A model generated the notes under the pieces. It had not been told where the DNA came from. It saw nothing but the letters and a program-made list of their open reading frames with translations, and did no database searches. This document shows, one piece after another, positions 41,701 through 52,073 of a stretch of DNA of 64,000 nt. Every line of letters begins with the position of its first letter. Position 1 is the first letter of the stretch. This stretch comes from Adenophora triphylla var. japonica. Taxonomy: Eukaryota; Streptophyta; Magnoliopsida; Asterales; Campanulaceae. Where the stretch lies: NCBI GenBank assembly GCA_022495995.1, contig JAFEMH010005386.1:62001-126000 (forward strand), given 5' to 3'. A program made the position numbers and the translations under genes.

Positions 41701-44700
41701 TTTGGATAGAGTTATCAGGGTTGTATTTGATATGGTAGACCCATTTGCAACCAACAATGTTTTGGGCTTGGTGAGGAGGTACTAGGGTCCATGTGTTGTT
41801 TTTGGTGAGAGCTTGATATTCATCTAACATGGCTGTGCGCCAAAGGGGAGAGGAGAGAGCTTGTTTGGTTGTGGTTGGAAGGCTAGTAGGAGAAGGAAGA
41901 GTTGCTAGGTTGGCATATTTTGGGTTTGATTTCACAATATTGTTTTGAGAGCGGGTGGTTATGGTTCGAATGGGGTTGGGCGGTTGGGGTAGTTGTTCTC
42001 GAGTAGGTGTTGGTGGGATTATATTAGGTGTGGCGGCAGTAGGTGCTTTAGGCTGAGGATGTGAAGCTGGTGTAGGTGCAGATGTGAGTATATCGGGGTT
42101 AACATCAGCAGGTGGGGCAATGGATTGGTCGATATAGTGTGGGCGAGTTAAGGGCTGTGTTTATAATAGGTGTGGGTGGTGTTGGGTTTGAATCAGAAGT
42201 GTTAGTTGTAGGTTGGTCAATTTGGTTGGTAGGTGTGATGGTTGGTGTAGGTGCAGATGTGAGTACTTCTGGGGTAACATTAGCAGGTTGAAGTATTGGA
42301 ATGGTGATGGAACACCACTGGAAAGGAGTAATATTTGTAGTTTCTGGAGGGTTTTTAGAGAGGGATGGATAGGGGAATTCACTTTCAATAAACTTCACGT
42401 GTCTGGAAACATAAACACGGTTGGTGGAGGGTTCTAAACAGTAGTATGCACTTTGGGTATTGGAATAGCCAATAAAGATACATGGACTGGAAGAGGGCAT
42501 ACGGTTGATAAGATAAGTGGCTGTAAGAAAAGCATATATCCAGAATTTTAGTGGGAGATTGGCGTGAGAGAGGAGAGCCAATCCGGTTTCAACAATGTGT
42601 CGGTGGCGACGTTCGGCATAACCATTGTGTTCAGGGGTATGAGGTGGGGAGGTGAGATGAGTGATGCCATCTTTAAGAAGAGATGGAGTGAGTTTTAGGT
42701 ATTCTCCTCCATTATCGGAGAAGACTTGGATTATGGGACGTTGAAAATATTTTTCGACTAGGGTTTTGAAGCAGTTAAAGGTGGAAAAAGTGTCTGATTT
42801 ATGTTTGAGAGGGTAAAGCCAAGTGTATTTGGTGTAATGGTTTACAAATATAGCGTAGTATTTGTAGTTGTCACAGGATAAAATTAGGGAGGTCCAAACA
42901 TCAGAAAAAATAATATCAAGAGGAGCGGTGGAATGTAGAGAGGAGGTAGAAAATGGGAGTTTGTGGCTTTTATTGAGGTCATATGCATTACAATTGGAGT
43001 AAGGTTTTGAGGGAATAGGAAGAGAAAATTGTTTTTGAAGGGAGGAAATTATAGGAAGGGCGGGATGACCGAGTCTGTGATGCCACGAAAGAAGTGGGAT
43101 GACTGTGCTAGTATGTGTTTGGATTGAAGATGGGTACCATATGTAGACACCCTGGTCAAGGGTTCCATGAATGAGGGTGTGATGATTGGAAAGTGTTTTG
43201 ATAATAAAAGAAGAGGGTGTGAACATGACATAAGCGTAATTGTCCTTACAAAATTGTGAGACGGAAAGGACGTTTCTTGAGATGAGTGGGACATGAAGAA
43301 CATTATTGAAGAGAAGGGAGGTGTGAGGGGTGGGAAGAGAAAAATTACCTATGTTTGATATTGGGAGAGAAGAGCCATCTCCTATAGTAACTATGTCGAC
43401 CCCATTGTAAGGGCTATGATATGAGAGGGTGGATAAATCACTTGTCATGTGATGTGTAGCCCCACTGTCAATAAGCCAGGATGTGGGGAGTGTGGTGGAA
43501 AGCGCTGATGCGGTGTAGATATGAGGGTGGATATTAGATGTGAGTGCTGATGTGGTCACATCTTGGGTCACATTTGACGGCTGGAATTTCGTCAAGGGTG
43601 GGATGTTTCTAGGGTTTTGCTTGGGTTTTTGTTGTGTGGTCGCAGGAAGTAGAGGGAGCTTTGGGTTGGAATGTATAGATGGTGGGGTGGAGGGAAAAAC
43701 AACGGTTGGGTAATCCCTCTTGAATCTATGGCATTGAGAGGTAACATGCCCTTTGCGATTGCAATATTGGCATTTGCCATTGAAGGTGGGTTGATTAGAA
43801 AGGGATGGGAGGTTCATTAGAGCTGAGGAGTGATGATAAGGCGTGGAAGGGTTTTGCCTAGAGTTTTGCCGTGGGTAGGGAGTGTTTGTCGAGGGTGGTT
43901 GTACGACAGAATTGGTGGTGCCGTGGGCGTTGATGGAAGGTGTTTGGGTGGCGGCGGAAGACTTGGAGAGGGTAATGAATCGTGAGGCGGATGATACCAT
44001 GTAAGAGTTTGAATAAATAACTTCTTCCATTGATTTTATAAGATGATTACAACCTATATTTATAGTATAAATTACAAGAAGGAAATGCCTTAACTCTAGC
44101 CTAAGAATACTCTAAATCCCTTAATTCTAGCCTAAGAATAATCTAAAATAACAAACTAAATCTTTGACTTGTAGGCTAGGAATATTCTAGAATTAAACTA
44201 TATACAAAAGGATGGAAATAAATAAATACAATATTATTTATTCTTATCAAAAGGTTCCTTGAAAAGTAAAGTCAGAGTCAGTTAACAGTGGAAATATACC
44301 AAATGGAAAAGAAATCAAGAACCAGAGAGAGAGAGAGACTAACATTTCTTCCAATCTTTTTTCTAGGAAGTAAACAGGGCGACCAAGATAAAGAAGATGG
44401 AAATTCTGTGAAAATCAATTTTTGACCTTTTAATAGAGTTAAGGAACGACTTTTACGCAATTTTAGTAACATATGTACATAATTAACCTTAATATCATCC
44501 TTTTGGAACAATTTCTTTACAAAAATGGACACTAGTTCGGGATGTAGTAGTAATATTCTTCCGTCCGCAATTGCTTTATATATTGAATGACTTTGAGTCG
44601 TGGAAGCACACTCTTGCATTTAGATGCAAGGAAAAACTATCAACATTAAGCCTATGTGGGCCCAGCACTTCCCTGGACCCCATAGTCCCGCTCTTATGGC

Positions 44701-47700
44701 ACCAGGTTGCCCTTTTGTAGACACTAAACATAATGATTTCACTTTACACTTCAATTTATACTAGCAATTATGCATAGAAAACTAGGGACACCAAAAAACA
44801 CATTTATCTTTCAAATGCACAGGTATTTACTGAATTTAATAATTCCAGAATCGCAAAGTAAGCGAGGCATTTATCAAGAAAACTAAGAACTTACATCTTT
44901 CAAGTGGTTTCCTTTTGAATCCCAAGATTTCCCTCGACCTTCTGCCCTATAAAATTGGCAACCCGGACAATGACGAACCTCCAACAACTCAAGAATGTAG
45001 GCAACAGAATGAGGGGCACAGTCAGGAAGAAGCTGCAATAAAACATTTATTTTGAGCCGTGACAGTAAAAAAAATGCTATGGTATATCAAAAGAACAGTC
45101 AAGATCCAAGAAGAAATGGAGGGAACCCGAAAGTGAAGATGAGGGCAATAGGTTAAGGTCAACATACGCAGCATTTAATTCTAACAACTCATCTTTAAAC
45201 ATGTTCTATATTATAGTGTTGCTTCAAATTTGAAGCAACACTATTTTCAAATTACAATTTAGTCCCTCTAGTTTTTTAAAGTTACATCTTATTTATTATA
45301 AAATTTAAAAATAACATTTTTATTATTTAAAATAATCTTAATTTTTTTTATGTTTATATTTAGATAATTATTTGAGATAAAGTTAGACGAATATATTAAA
45401 ATATATACAAAATACATTCAACATAAATTAAAAACATACCAATATTTATAACAACATAGTTAATATTACATGATAATAGAAAAGTCACACATTTTTAATG
45501 AAAACAAAATAATAAAATATATTTTATTACCATCTCACCGTCAACTTTGGAATGATTTATAAATTTGTTTCTTTGTGCTAATGTTTTCATTATGTCAATA
45601 TATCATTTACGTCAATGTCATTTTATTTTGTATTTTTTCTTTAATAATAAAATATACAGTATTTTATTAGTAATTTGAATTATAAATACATTATTTGAAT
45701 TTTTATTTCTAAACAAAAGAGAGGGTTGAATATGTAAAAGGATTAAACTTTGTGTAGTATTTGAGAAATTATAGAAGTAGTAGAATGATGAGGTGGAATG
45801 GAAAGATGCTGAGAATATTCTTTTTGAAGTAAAAATGAAGGAATGGGTTGGAGAGGAAAAAAAATTGAAGCAAGATTTGAAGGAAATTTGAAGAAATGAA
45901 GTAAAATTTGAAGTAATGCATTGGAGATGCTCTAAGAGAGCTTCAATATATTAAATACTCTGATAATCATGGACAAAGAGATGGTTAAAAAGATTGTTTC
46001 TTCTAGTTTAATTGACCCTTGATGCATTTAAATGCTAGGGAAGTTGTCTACAACAAGCTCATGTGGACGGCCCTCCCCCAGACCCCACTCATAAAGGGAG
46101 CTCTTATAGCACCGGGTTGCCTTTTTTTATCTGTATTACCATCAGTTGCGTAGTAAGGATTGCAGAATATTAAGAGTGCATAAATGTTTATGTTTGCAGG
46201 ACAATACTAATGAATTGAACTTTTGTTAAAGTATTTCCTCCGACCCAGAATGAGTGTCAGTTTTTGTTCTTGATTATGAGCAGAAATGGAATTACATTTT
46301 GGGATAATGAGAGTAGCAAACAGTTTAACATCACCAAAATTTAAAACATTTATTTGGTACATACTTTTATATGGAGAGTACCATGCTCTGTTTCCATCCT
46401 CACAATGCCCTGCAAGGAAAAATGAAAGAATAAGAGAAAAGAATAACAATGTTAATAGAACCACAGTAACTCAAGTTATTTCAACGGAAAAGAGGATTTA
46501 AACACGCATGATTTACATGCAGATGCAGACACGTTAACAAAAGTAAAAAGTGTATTTCTAATGTTGCACTGCACATGCATTATTCAAACCATATGAGGCA
46601 CTCCAAATTTGGAAATTTGGTTTGAGTAATGCCATAGGCACAAAAAGAAGTCACAAATTTAGGCCACACACTCTGTTGGCAGTGCTTGATTGGCTGTTTC
46701 ATATATTAGTGACGGGACCTACAAACTATATGCCCGATCAAGAATTGACCACAGTATTTGGCTAAAATTTTGTACTCCCTCAGTCCCTAAATGAATGTCC
46801 AAATTTTATATTAAGGGACACTCTTGAAAATGGTGCTTTTAATACATTTTCATAGCAAAGATGCATAAATATTTTTGTTATCCACTTTCTAAACATTTAG
46901 TTTTATGATAATAAAATGAACAGTGAAAATAATTTGGTAAGCGTATATGGACAAAGTTTTTGACGAAAAAGCCGTTCATTTTGGGACAAAAATTTCTTGA
47001 ATTTGGACATTCATTTAGGGACGGAGGAAGTAACATATTTTCGTGCATGTAGCATTATTTCATTGTGTTTGATTCTAATTATACATGAGAGTTGGTTGGC
47101 GGGACTAGTTCAGTGCACTTCATAAGTGATTTGGTGAATTGATCATGTCTTAATGCAAACTGGCCCAAGCTCGTAAAGAATTTCGAGATTCTGTCAGTTT
47201 TCCATCAACTAGGCATATTACTTACTAGGTTGTCATCTAATACTTCAAAAACGTTGAAGCAAATCTATTTTCCCCATCTCTCTTTTCATTGTCATTCTAT
47301 ATTTGAGTTTCTTTACAGAAGCCACATTCTGAAATCTAGAAAGGACATGTGTCATTAAGCTATTCGCCTTACGAATTTAGCATAGTGACAGTTGGTTTTG
47401 TGTTTAACATGATTAATTGTGAGAAAATTGTGTATGTTAGCATCTCTAAATACTTTTCCGGCCATCTTTTTTACAGATTGTCCAAAGTCTTCTGGTTTGG
47501 TTCCAATCACAATTCACTGGAATTCAATTCATGATATGAGCCCAAATAAGATACAGTCTCCAAAACTGGAATTCATAAACAAAGAAAAAACAACTGAACA
47601 ATTCATCTTATGTTATTACTATTTTCATCTAGTTATTCTGACTCCCTAACTTAAATGTCCTCGTCCAATTTCAATGTACTTTATAAGAAGATGATGTATT

Positions 47701-49367
47701 TCTCAAAAAACTTTTAATTACGGAATAAATATATACACCCTCATACACTAGAAAGTTGTGAAATACCCTGACTTAAAGCTCTGTTCATTAGCATTTTCAG
47801 TAGTCTTTCTGATTTCACTTTCATACGGAGTAATTAGCAGAAAGACATATTGTTTGAAAATTGTTTTGTTGCGATTTTGATAATCATTCTGCTGATAAAG
47901 ACACCACAACGAGTCAAGAGATAACTAAGCATATACACTAGTATTTATAAAATAGTTTGTGAAAGAAAAATTCAAATATGCATTGTAAAAATGGAGGGGG
48001 AAAAAACAATGTTGGCAAACAGCACAATGAAAATCATACATTAAGCACCACCTATGAAACAGAATCGAACAGAGAAGGTTAGGCAACTTATACCCCTCCT
48101 TTTCCAAAAATAATGCCAGAGGTCCAAATGGATTTGGTTCCTGCTTCCTGTCGGTCAGGGGACAGTGTATCCTTCTGTTTCTTCAACCAACACTGTAACA
48201 AAAAGATGATTATTTCAAGTCACATTGTTAACAAATATACGACATTTTTCAAGAAAAAAATAACTCTTTTAACTCAAAATCCCTCTGATGTCCCCAAAGC
48301 ACCGAAGATTCACACAAACAAAACCAAGCACTCCCACTAAACAGTCTTACAACTATTCAGCACTCTAAATGCTAATCAATCTTCGGTATTTAGAAAATTT
48401 AGTTTTACGAATAAAAATGTTTCAATTAATCAAATCAAAATACTCAACATTCTAATAAACGTTAAACAAAGAAATACACAAACAAGGTGAAACTTTTCTA
48501 CTAGACATAAGACTTGCCAGCTCTAAGAAACTCCAAAGACAAGTGAATCTTAAGTATATAGAAAATTCTCGTTTAGAATGAAATTGGATCAACCACATAA
48601 TGCATGATCACTGCAAGGATCTATATCTATACACAAAATCACATAAACCCAATGCAGCAATTCCAAATTAACTAACATTATATAACAAGCCAGAACATTA
48701 CGTAAACAGCTTCAAAATTCTTAACTCAATCAACCTAATGCACAATCAGAAACAACGTTCGCAAAAAAGATAATTTCTATGAGCCCAATTCAGCTTAAAT
48801 TCAATTAAACTAATGCACAATCACAAACAAATTCACAAAAACAAGTATTTTATGAGGCCACTTCAGCTTAAATTCAATCAAACTAAAGCACAATCACAAA
48901 CAATTCCACAAAGAAAATTCCCAAATCAAATCAATTCCCCAAAAATCATATAACCCATGAAAATTCAACTCAAAACTCACCTCACCGAATTTCGACCCGC
49001 AACCCTCACGATCCCCACAAAACACCCAAGAATCACACAAACAAACCCCTTCATTCCCACCACACATACCCTTACAAGCTCTACAACATTCCTCAGATGT
49101 ATTAACCTTAAAATCCGAACCCCAATTCACAGCAGACCCCCAAAGCTCCAAACCCTTAATCCCTCTACAACACCCACCGCCACCATCCACCTTCAAAGAC
49201 TCAATCTTTGACACAGAACCATCTAAATCAGTGGTGCCATTGTTGCCACTCGGTCTCAAAACTACAGACATGAACATGTAAACCAAAGAACAAGAAACTA
49301 AACCCATCAAAAGAATGATCGAAGAGACCCATCGGGTGGGTTCGGAGTCATTGTTCCTCCGACCCAT
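29455..49367 (-). CDS. Membrane-anchored cyclophilin-like protein gene, five exons
   Basis: Exons on the minus strand: 49367-48981, 48192-48094, 46409-46365, 45032-44895, 29793-29455. All borders are GT...AG, every junction falls between codons, and the join is 335 codons plus stop. Residues 13-37 are a hydrophobic segment after a short basic N-terminus, predicting a type II membrane protein. Residues about 72-128 are Cys-rich (EECCRACKGMCGG, CDSWVFCGDREGC), reminiscent of PAN/apple-type folds. Residues 162-330 are a diverged cyclophilin-like domain (GIVRMETEHGTLHIKLLPDC, CQFYRAEGRG, GSVAWVGSGPEFFISLANHE, FGYVLPEDMIVAEKIA). Cyclophilins are peptidyl-prolyl isomerases, but activity here is uncertain. 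Similar uncharacterised plant proteins exist from memory. Intron 4 is 15.1 kb because of nested retrotransposons. Coding sequence shows no damage. Confidence 0.85.
29851..30100 (-). repeat. 3' LTR of intronic Copia
   Basis: Preceded in the sense direction by the polypurine tract TTGCGGGGGCG (30101-30111). Confidence 0.95.
30130..30855 (-). pseudogene. Copia RNase H and C-terminal end of pol
   Basis: Minus strand: MVPYPPLTNTSGSPI, YLSITRPDIAFPVNKLAQYL, DVDWASDKDNYVSTSGYLVY, SRSSTEAEFRTIADTMAEIL, LADALTKPLHRSRFL, the standard Copia RNase H order. A stop codon at about 30239 interrupts it before LRVQHISGND. It is split from the RT by the three-LTR element; TPMV reads in frame across the target site. 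Confidence 0.88.
30861..34004 (+). repeat. LTR 1 of three-LTR element
   Basis: 3144 bp, TGTAATAACCC ... GTCGTTACA, TATAAATA at 31231-31238. Inside are about five ~27-bp AGTTGAGGGACTGTTTTGCA repeats (from 32046) and three 37-bp TTTGTGGGTATTAGTGCTC units (from 33104). No coding frame. Confidence 0.95.
34005..34389 (+). other. Internal region 1 of three-LTR element
   Basis: 385 bp: PBS at 34007, four 48-bp GGCTTTAGATCTTTGGGAGT units (34020-34210), polypurine tract AAGGGGG before 34390. Non-coding. Confidence 0.9.
34390..37558 (+). repeat. LTR 2 of three-LTR element
   Basis: 3169 bp. It has one more AGTTGAGGGACTG unit than LTR 1 and shares GTGGGCCAATTG with LTR 3 against GTGGACCAATTG in LTR 1. 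Confidence 0.95.
37559..37942 (+). other. Internal region 2 of three-LTR element
   Basis: 384 bp, nearly identical to 34005-34389 (one G fewer in the polypurine tract). Confidence 0.9.
37943..41075 (+). repeat. LTR 3 of three-LTR element
   Basis: 3133 bp, two rather than three TTTGTGGGTATTAGTGCTC units. The ORF at 39133-39336 is a by-product of the AGTTGAGGGACTG repeats. Confidence 0.95.
41081..43990 (-). pseudogene. Copia gag (short), protease, integrase and RT
   Basis: From 43990 downward: a shortened gag (about 80 residues before the zinc knuckle CQYCNRKGHVTSQC, instead of the usual 200 or more), protease (SWLIDSGATHHMTSD), GAG-pre-integrase (LLSWHHRLGHP), integrase with D, D and E (IIFSDVW, FSDNGGEY, HNGYAERRHR), then a jump from LINRMPSSS to PCIFIGYS that loses about 50 residues. 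A frame change near 42105 precedes the RT (ALTKNNTWTLVPPHQAQNIV, LDINNAFLQGTL, LLVYVDDIIITG). RT ends at the nested insertion. Autonomous movement is unlikely. Confidence 0.88.
43992..43999 (-). other. PBS of intronic Copia (tRNA-iMet type)
   Basis: The minus strand reads TGGTATCATCC directly after the LTR. Confidence 0.8.
44000..44249 (-). repeat. 5' LTR of intronic Copia
   Basis: 250 bp. AAGGAAATGCC here versus AAGGCAATGCC in the other LTR is the only clear difference. Confidence 0.95.
44255..44894 (-). other. Intron 4, part upstream of the Copia insertion
   Basis: No gene seen. With 29794-29845 it implies an original intron 4 of about 0.7 kb. Confidence 0.6.
44895..45032 (-). CDS. Exon 4 of cyclophilin-like gene
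   Basis: 46 codons, LLPDCAPHSVAYILELLEVR to SKGNHLKD, acceptor TTATTGCAG and donor GAT|GTAAGT. Continues directly into ASYGPPFALVQG of exon 5. Confidence 0.85.
45033..46364 (-). other. Intron 3 of cyclophilin-like gene
   Basis: AT-rich. Holds the 32-bp palindrome at 45213-45244 and, near 45920-45937, TGCATTGGAGATGCTCTAAG, a typical MITE terminus. Confidence 0.65.
45213..45244. repeat. 32-bp perfect palindrome
   Basis: Arm ATAGTGTTGCTTCAAA followed directly by its reverse complement. TTTGAAG words recur at 45840-45915, so this may be the inner part of a decayed foldback MITE spanning about 45213-45937. Confidence 0.9.
46365..46409 (-). CDS. Exon 3 of cyclophilin-like gene (45 bp)
   Basis: GIVRMETEHGTLHIK, acceptor TCCTTGCAG, donor AAA|GTATGT. 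Starts the cyclophilin-like domain. Confidence 0.8.
46410..48093 (-). other. Intron 2 of cyclophilin-like gene
   Basis: AT-rich, contains the Stowaway MITE at 46775-47030. No other feature recognised. Confidence 0.65.
46775..47030. mobile_element. Stowaway-type MITE in intron 2
   Basis: 256 bp. Left end CTCCCTCAGTCCCTAAATGA, right end TCATTTAGGGACGGAGGAAG, imperfect inverted repeats of about 30 bp, flanked by TA at 46773-46774 and 47031-47032. Confidence 0.9.
48094..48192 (-). CDS. Exon 2 of cyclophilin-like gene
   Basis: 33 codons, CWLKKQKDTLSPDRQEAG to GIIFGKGG, acceptor TTGTTACAG, donor GGG|GTATAAG. Linker between the Cys-rich and cyclophilin-like parts. Confidence 0.8.
48193..48980 (-). 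other. Intron 1 of cyclophilin-like gene
   Basis: AT-rich. Phrases such as AATTCAAT(T/C)AAACTAA(T/A)GCACAA recur three times between 48730 and 48900. Confidence 0.6.
48981..49367 (-). CDS. Exon 1 of cyclophilin-like gene
   Basis: 129 codons from ATG 49367 (MGRRNNDSEPTRWVSS) to GSKFGE, donor GAG|GTGAGT. Holds the transmembrane anchor and Cys-rich region. A longer open frame upstream (to 49520) adds a non-conserved-looking stretch; I prefer the start immediately before the membrane anchor. Confidence 0.8.
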
Positions 49368-50229
49368 TTGAGATTTAGGGGAGAGGATGAAAACCCAGAA
49401 ATTGATTTGGGGTTTGTAGAATTGAATTGGTTGGTGATGTGATTTGGAATAATGATGGGTTCTTGAGGAGGAATCGTTGACTTGTGATGAGAAGTATCTT
49501 GGGTTTGAAATTGTTGACATTATATTAAATTATATTAAAGGGTTAATTATAAATTAGGGTCTAACTCTCACTCTCACATGAGGTCTTTGAGGGGCTTGAT
49601 TTTTTTTTTTTTAGCGATTTAGGGTCTGAGTGCACAATTTTTTGATCAAATTAAGATTTTTTGACGATTTTCATCCAAATGATCTGTTAAGTTAAAAAAG
49701 AAGGGACTAGTTTGTAATAATTATTAGTTTAAAGGGGTCAAATGCAAAGTTTAAATATAAAGTGTTCAAAATTTATTTCTTTTCCCAAAATAATTAATAT
49801 TTTCTTAATTCTAAAATAATTAATATCCGGAATAAATATATATTTTTTAATTTTTATATTAAAAAAATAAAAATATTAATTTTTTTTAAATAATAATATT
49901 TATTTCCTTTCTCAAAATAATTAACAATATATTAATTATTAAATAATTAATAGTTTTGAAACTGAACCGTTATTACTTGAAAATTGAACTAAATCGCGTG
50001 ATTTGATTTGATTTGATTTAATTTGGTTCGATTTTGAACCACGATTTGGATCGAACCACTTACACCCCCTACTACTTTCTTCGCCCTGCTTTTCTTGCTA
50101 CTAAAATTGTGGACACAGGAATAAAAAAAAAAATTATAAATATGAAAACTAAATTATGAGAGAGATATTAGGGAGGAATTTTTTTATTATAAGTATGACA
50201 TATGAGTTTTATTAACTATTTTGGGTTAG
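49368..50229. other. Upstream region of cyclophilin-like gene
   Basis: Putative promoter and 5' UTR of the minus-strand gene, then AT-rich DNA. No TATA box could be singled out. No other gene. Confidence 0.45.
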
Positions 50230-50232
50230 TAA

Positions 50233-51241
50233 GACCATGTCCAATAATAAGGGGTTGAGAGGGGGATTGAAAGGAGGGTCAACTAGTTAATTGGGTGCAA
50301 TAAGGGGTTGAGAGGGGGGTAGTTGAAGGGGAGGGGTTGAAGCTTTCCAACCAGGTTGAAGAAAAAAATGGGGGACCCGCAAAGCCACGTGTCAGCCATC
50401 GAGTGGACCGAATTTGGCGCGTGGCCTACACGCAATGTTCAGGCGCGTTTTGCTTTTTTTTTCCTGCAATGACACATGGCGAGCTCCGATTGGTTCCCCA
50501 TATTTTTTCTTTTTATCTTCAACCCTGATTTTTGAGCTCAATTATTTAACATCTATTTTTTTTTTTTTTGCGAAAATTCTGAAAAAAAATTTCTCTATAA
50601 AATGATATAACTTTCTTTTTATTTGTACACCAAAAAAAAAAAAAAACCTCTCTTTTCTCTCAAAAAAATCTTAATTATCCTTCTTTAACCCCTTATTTTT
50701 TTAAAACATTCATCATCTTTTTAGTGAAATGGATCCCAAACACATATGGGCAAAGTTCGCAAATCAGTGATTTTTAAATTTTATTGTACTGTGAGTCGAG
50801 TCTATGTATCGTATGCTTTTTTGTTTTTATCATTTGTGGAACGAACTAAGTTTATTATAAATTTTCTTATTTTTATTAAAATTAAAATATTCCCGTATTT
50901 ATTTAATTGCTTCGAAAAAAAATTAATTAAGTGTGAATTAAAAAAATTAAAAAAAATCTCGAATTTATAAATAAAAATATTAATAATTTATTTTTTAATA
51001 ATAAATTATTATTATTATTATTATTTTTTAATTATAAAATTAAATATTGTAAATAAAATAAAAAGTGGTGGGGTATAGAATGATGAGTTGGGAGGAGTTG
51101 AATTTTAAACTAAACTAGCTTATTGTGGGGGGTGTAGTTGAGAAAGTAGTTGAATGATTAAGTGAATGGAGAGAGAAGATGAGGTGTCGTGATTTTAGGA
51201 TAGTTGAATGTTTTTTGATAGTTGGCTTATTGGACATGGCC
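50233..51241. mobile_element. Tourist/PIF-Harbinger-like element, non-autonomous
   Basis: 1009 bp. Left end GACCATGTCCAATAATAAGG, right end CTTATTGGACATGGCC, inverted repeats of about 15 bp with one mismatch, flanked by TAA at 50230-50232 and 51242-51244. A three-base TWA target duplication is the PIF/Harbinger signature. Interior: a GC-rich stretch (50380-50500) with CACGTG and GGCGCG, then AT-rich sequence. No transposase, so mobilised in trans if at all. It is the best-preserved member of the family whose relics lie at 2234-5930. Confidence 0.82.
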
Positions 51242-51244
51242 TAA

Positions 51245-52073
51245 CACTAATAATGGAACTCACAAAAAAAAAAAGAAGAGTCAAGGACTCTAAACCCCAT
51301 AGTCCAGATTAAAAAAACATATTAACCTATTTGAGATGAAAATGTCACCAAAATCCACGTCTAATGGAACAAGACGGCAGCTAATATTCCGTGAACTACC
51401 CGTAACATTCCATACTCAAAAAATCAAATCCTTCGAAAACCCTAAATTTCTCTCTCTAACAAGTGCAAATCCTTTCCCAACCCAAATCAAAACCTAATCG
51501 ACGCCATTGAAGCCTTAATCGAAGCCATTGAAGCTCTATTGAAACTCGTCGTTTGATAACCTCCATTTAAGCGTTGCGGAGAAATTTTAGGTATCAAATT
51601 TTTCTTTTTGTGATTGTAACTCGTTTTGATTTGGGTTGGGTTTTGATTTTTTTGTGTATGAACTTCATTTTTACCTGTTTTCATGATTTATCAACAGATT
51701 TTGATGTTATTGCAGTATTTTAATTGAATTTTTACACTTCAAAAATAGGAATAAAACCTTAAATTAATTTTGAAAAATAGTTATTTAATTTTTTTGTGTT
51801 TGTGAATGTGGTAAATGACTGATTAAATGTCGTTTACCACTTGATATAGGACCGCCTGCAATGACCGTAGTGGGAAAGCATTCACCGGTTGATTCGATCT
51901 GAAAATGTTGAGATGGTTCGTCATAGTCTCTGTTCTAGAGAGCGCGTGGAAGAAGAACATTGGGTCTTCAATGGCGGAAAATATAATTTTATTTTATTTT
52001 TGAATTGAATTTGTTTGTTTGAAATAGATGTTGAATTTTGTAATTATTTGTTAATGTGGTTAAGGACCTGTTC
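51245..52073. other. Intergenic; possible leader of an unknown transcript
   Basis: 51420-51590 (AAACCCTAAATTTCTCTCTC, then GAAGCCATTGAAGC twice, then TTTTAG|GTATCA) has the look of a plant 5' UTR exon, but no coding sequence follows. Confidence 0.25.

Larger units (their letters stand above)
29851..44249 (-). mobile_element. Copia LTR retrotransposon in intron 4 of the host gene
   Basis: LTRs of 250 bp at 29851-30100 and 44000-44249 (TGATAAGAATAAAT ... CTCTTACA on the minus strand) differ at about one position, so insertion is recent. TSD AAAGG at 29846-29850 and 44250-44254. The PBS TGGTATCA lies next to 44000. It lies in the same orientation as the host gene, and a second retrotransposon (30861-41075) has inserted into it. 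Without that insert it is about 4.2 kb, with internal deletions in gag and integrase. Confidence 0.95.

Noticed and set aside
46228..46260. TATTTCCTCCGACCCAGAATG as a Stowaway terminus
   Set aside because: Resembles the terminus, but no partner end or TA flank pairing was found within a reasonable distance.
47631..47835. GACTCCCTAACTTAAATGTC as another Stowaway MITE in intron 2
   Set aside because: Only a partial left-end resemblance; the right side (ATACGGAGTAATTAG) does not pair convincingly.
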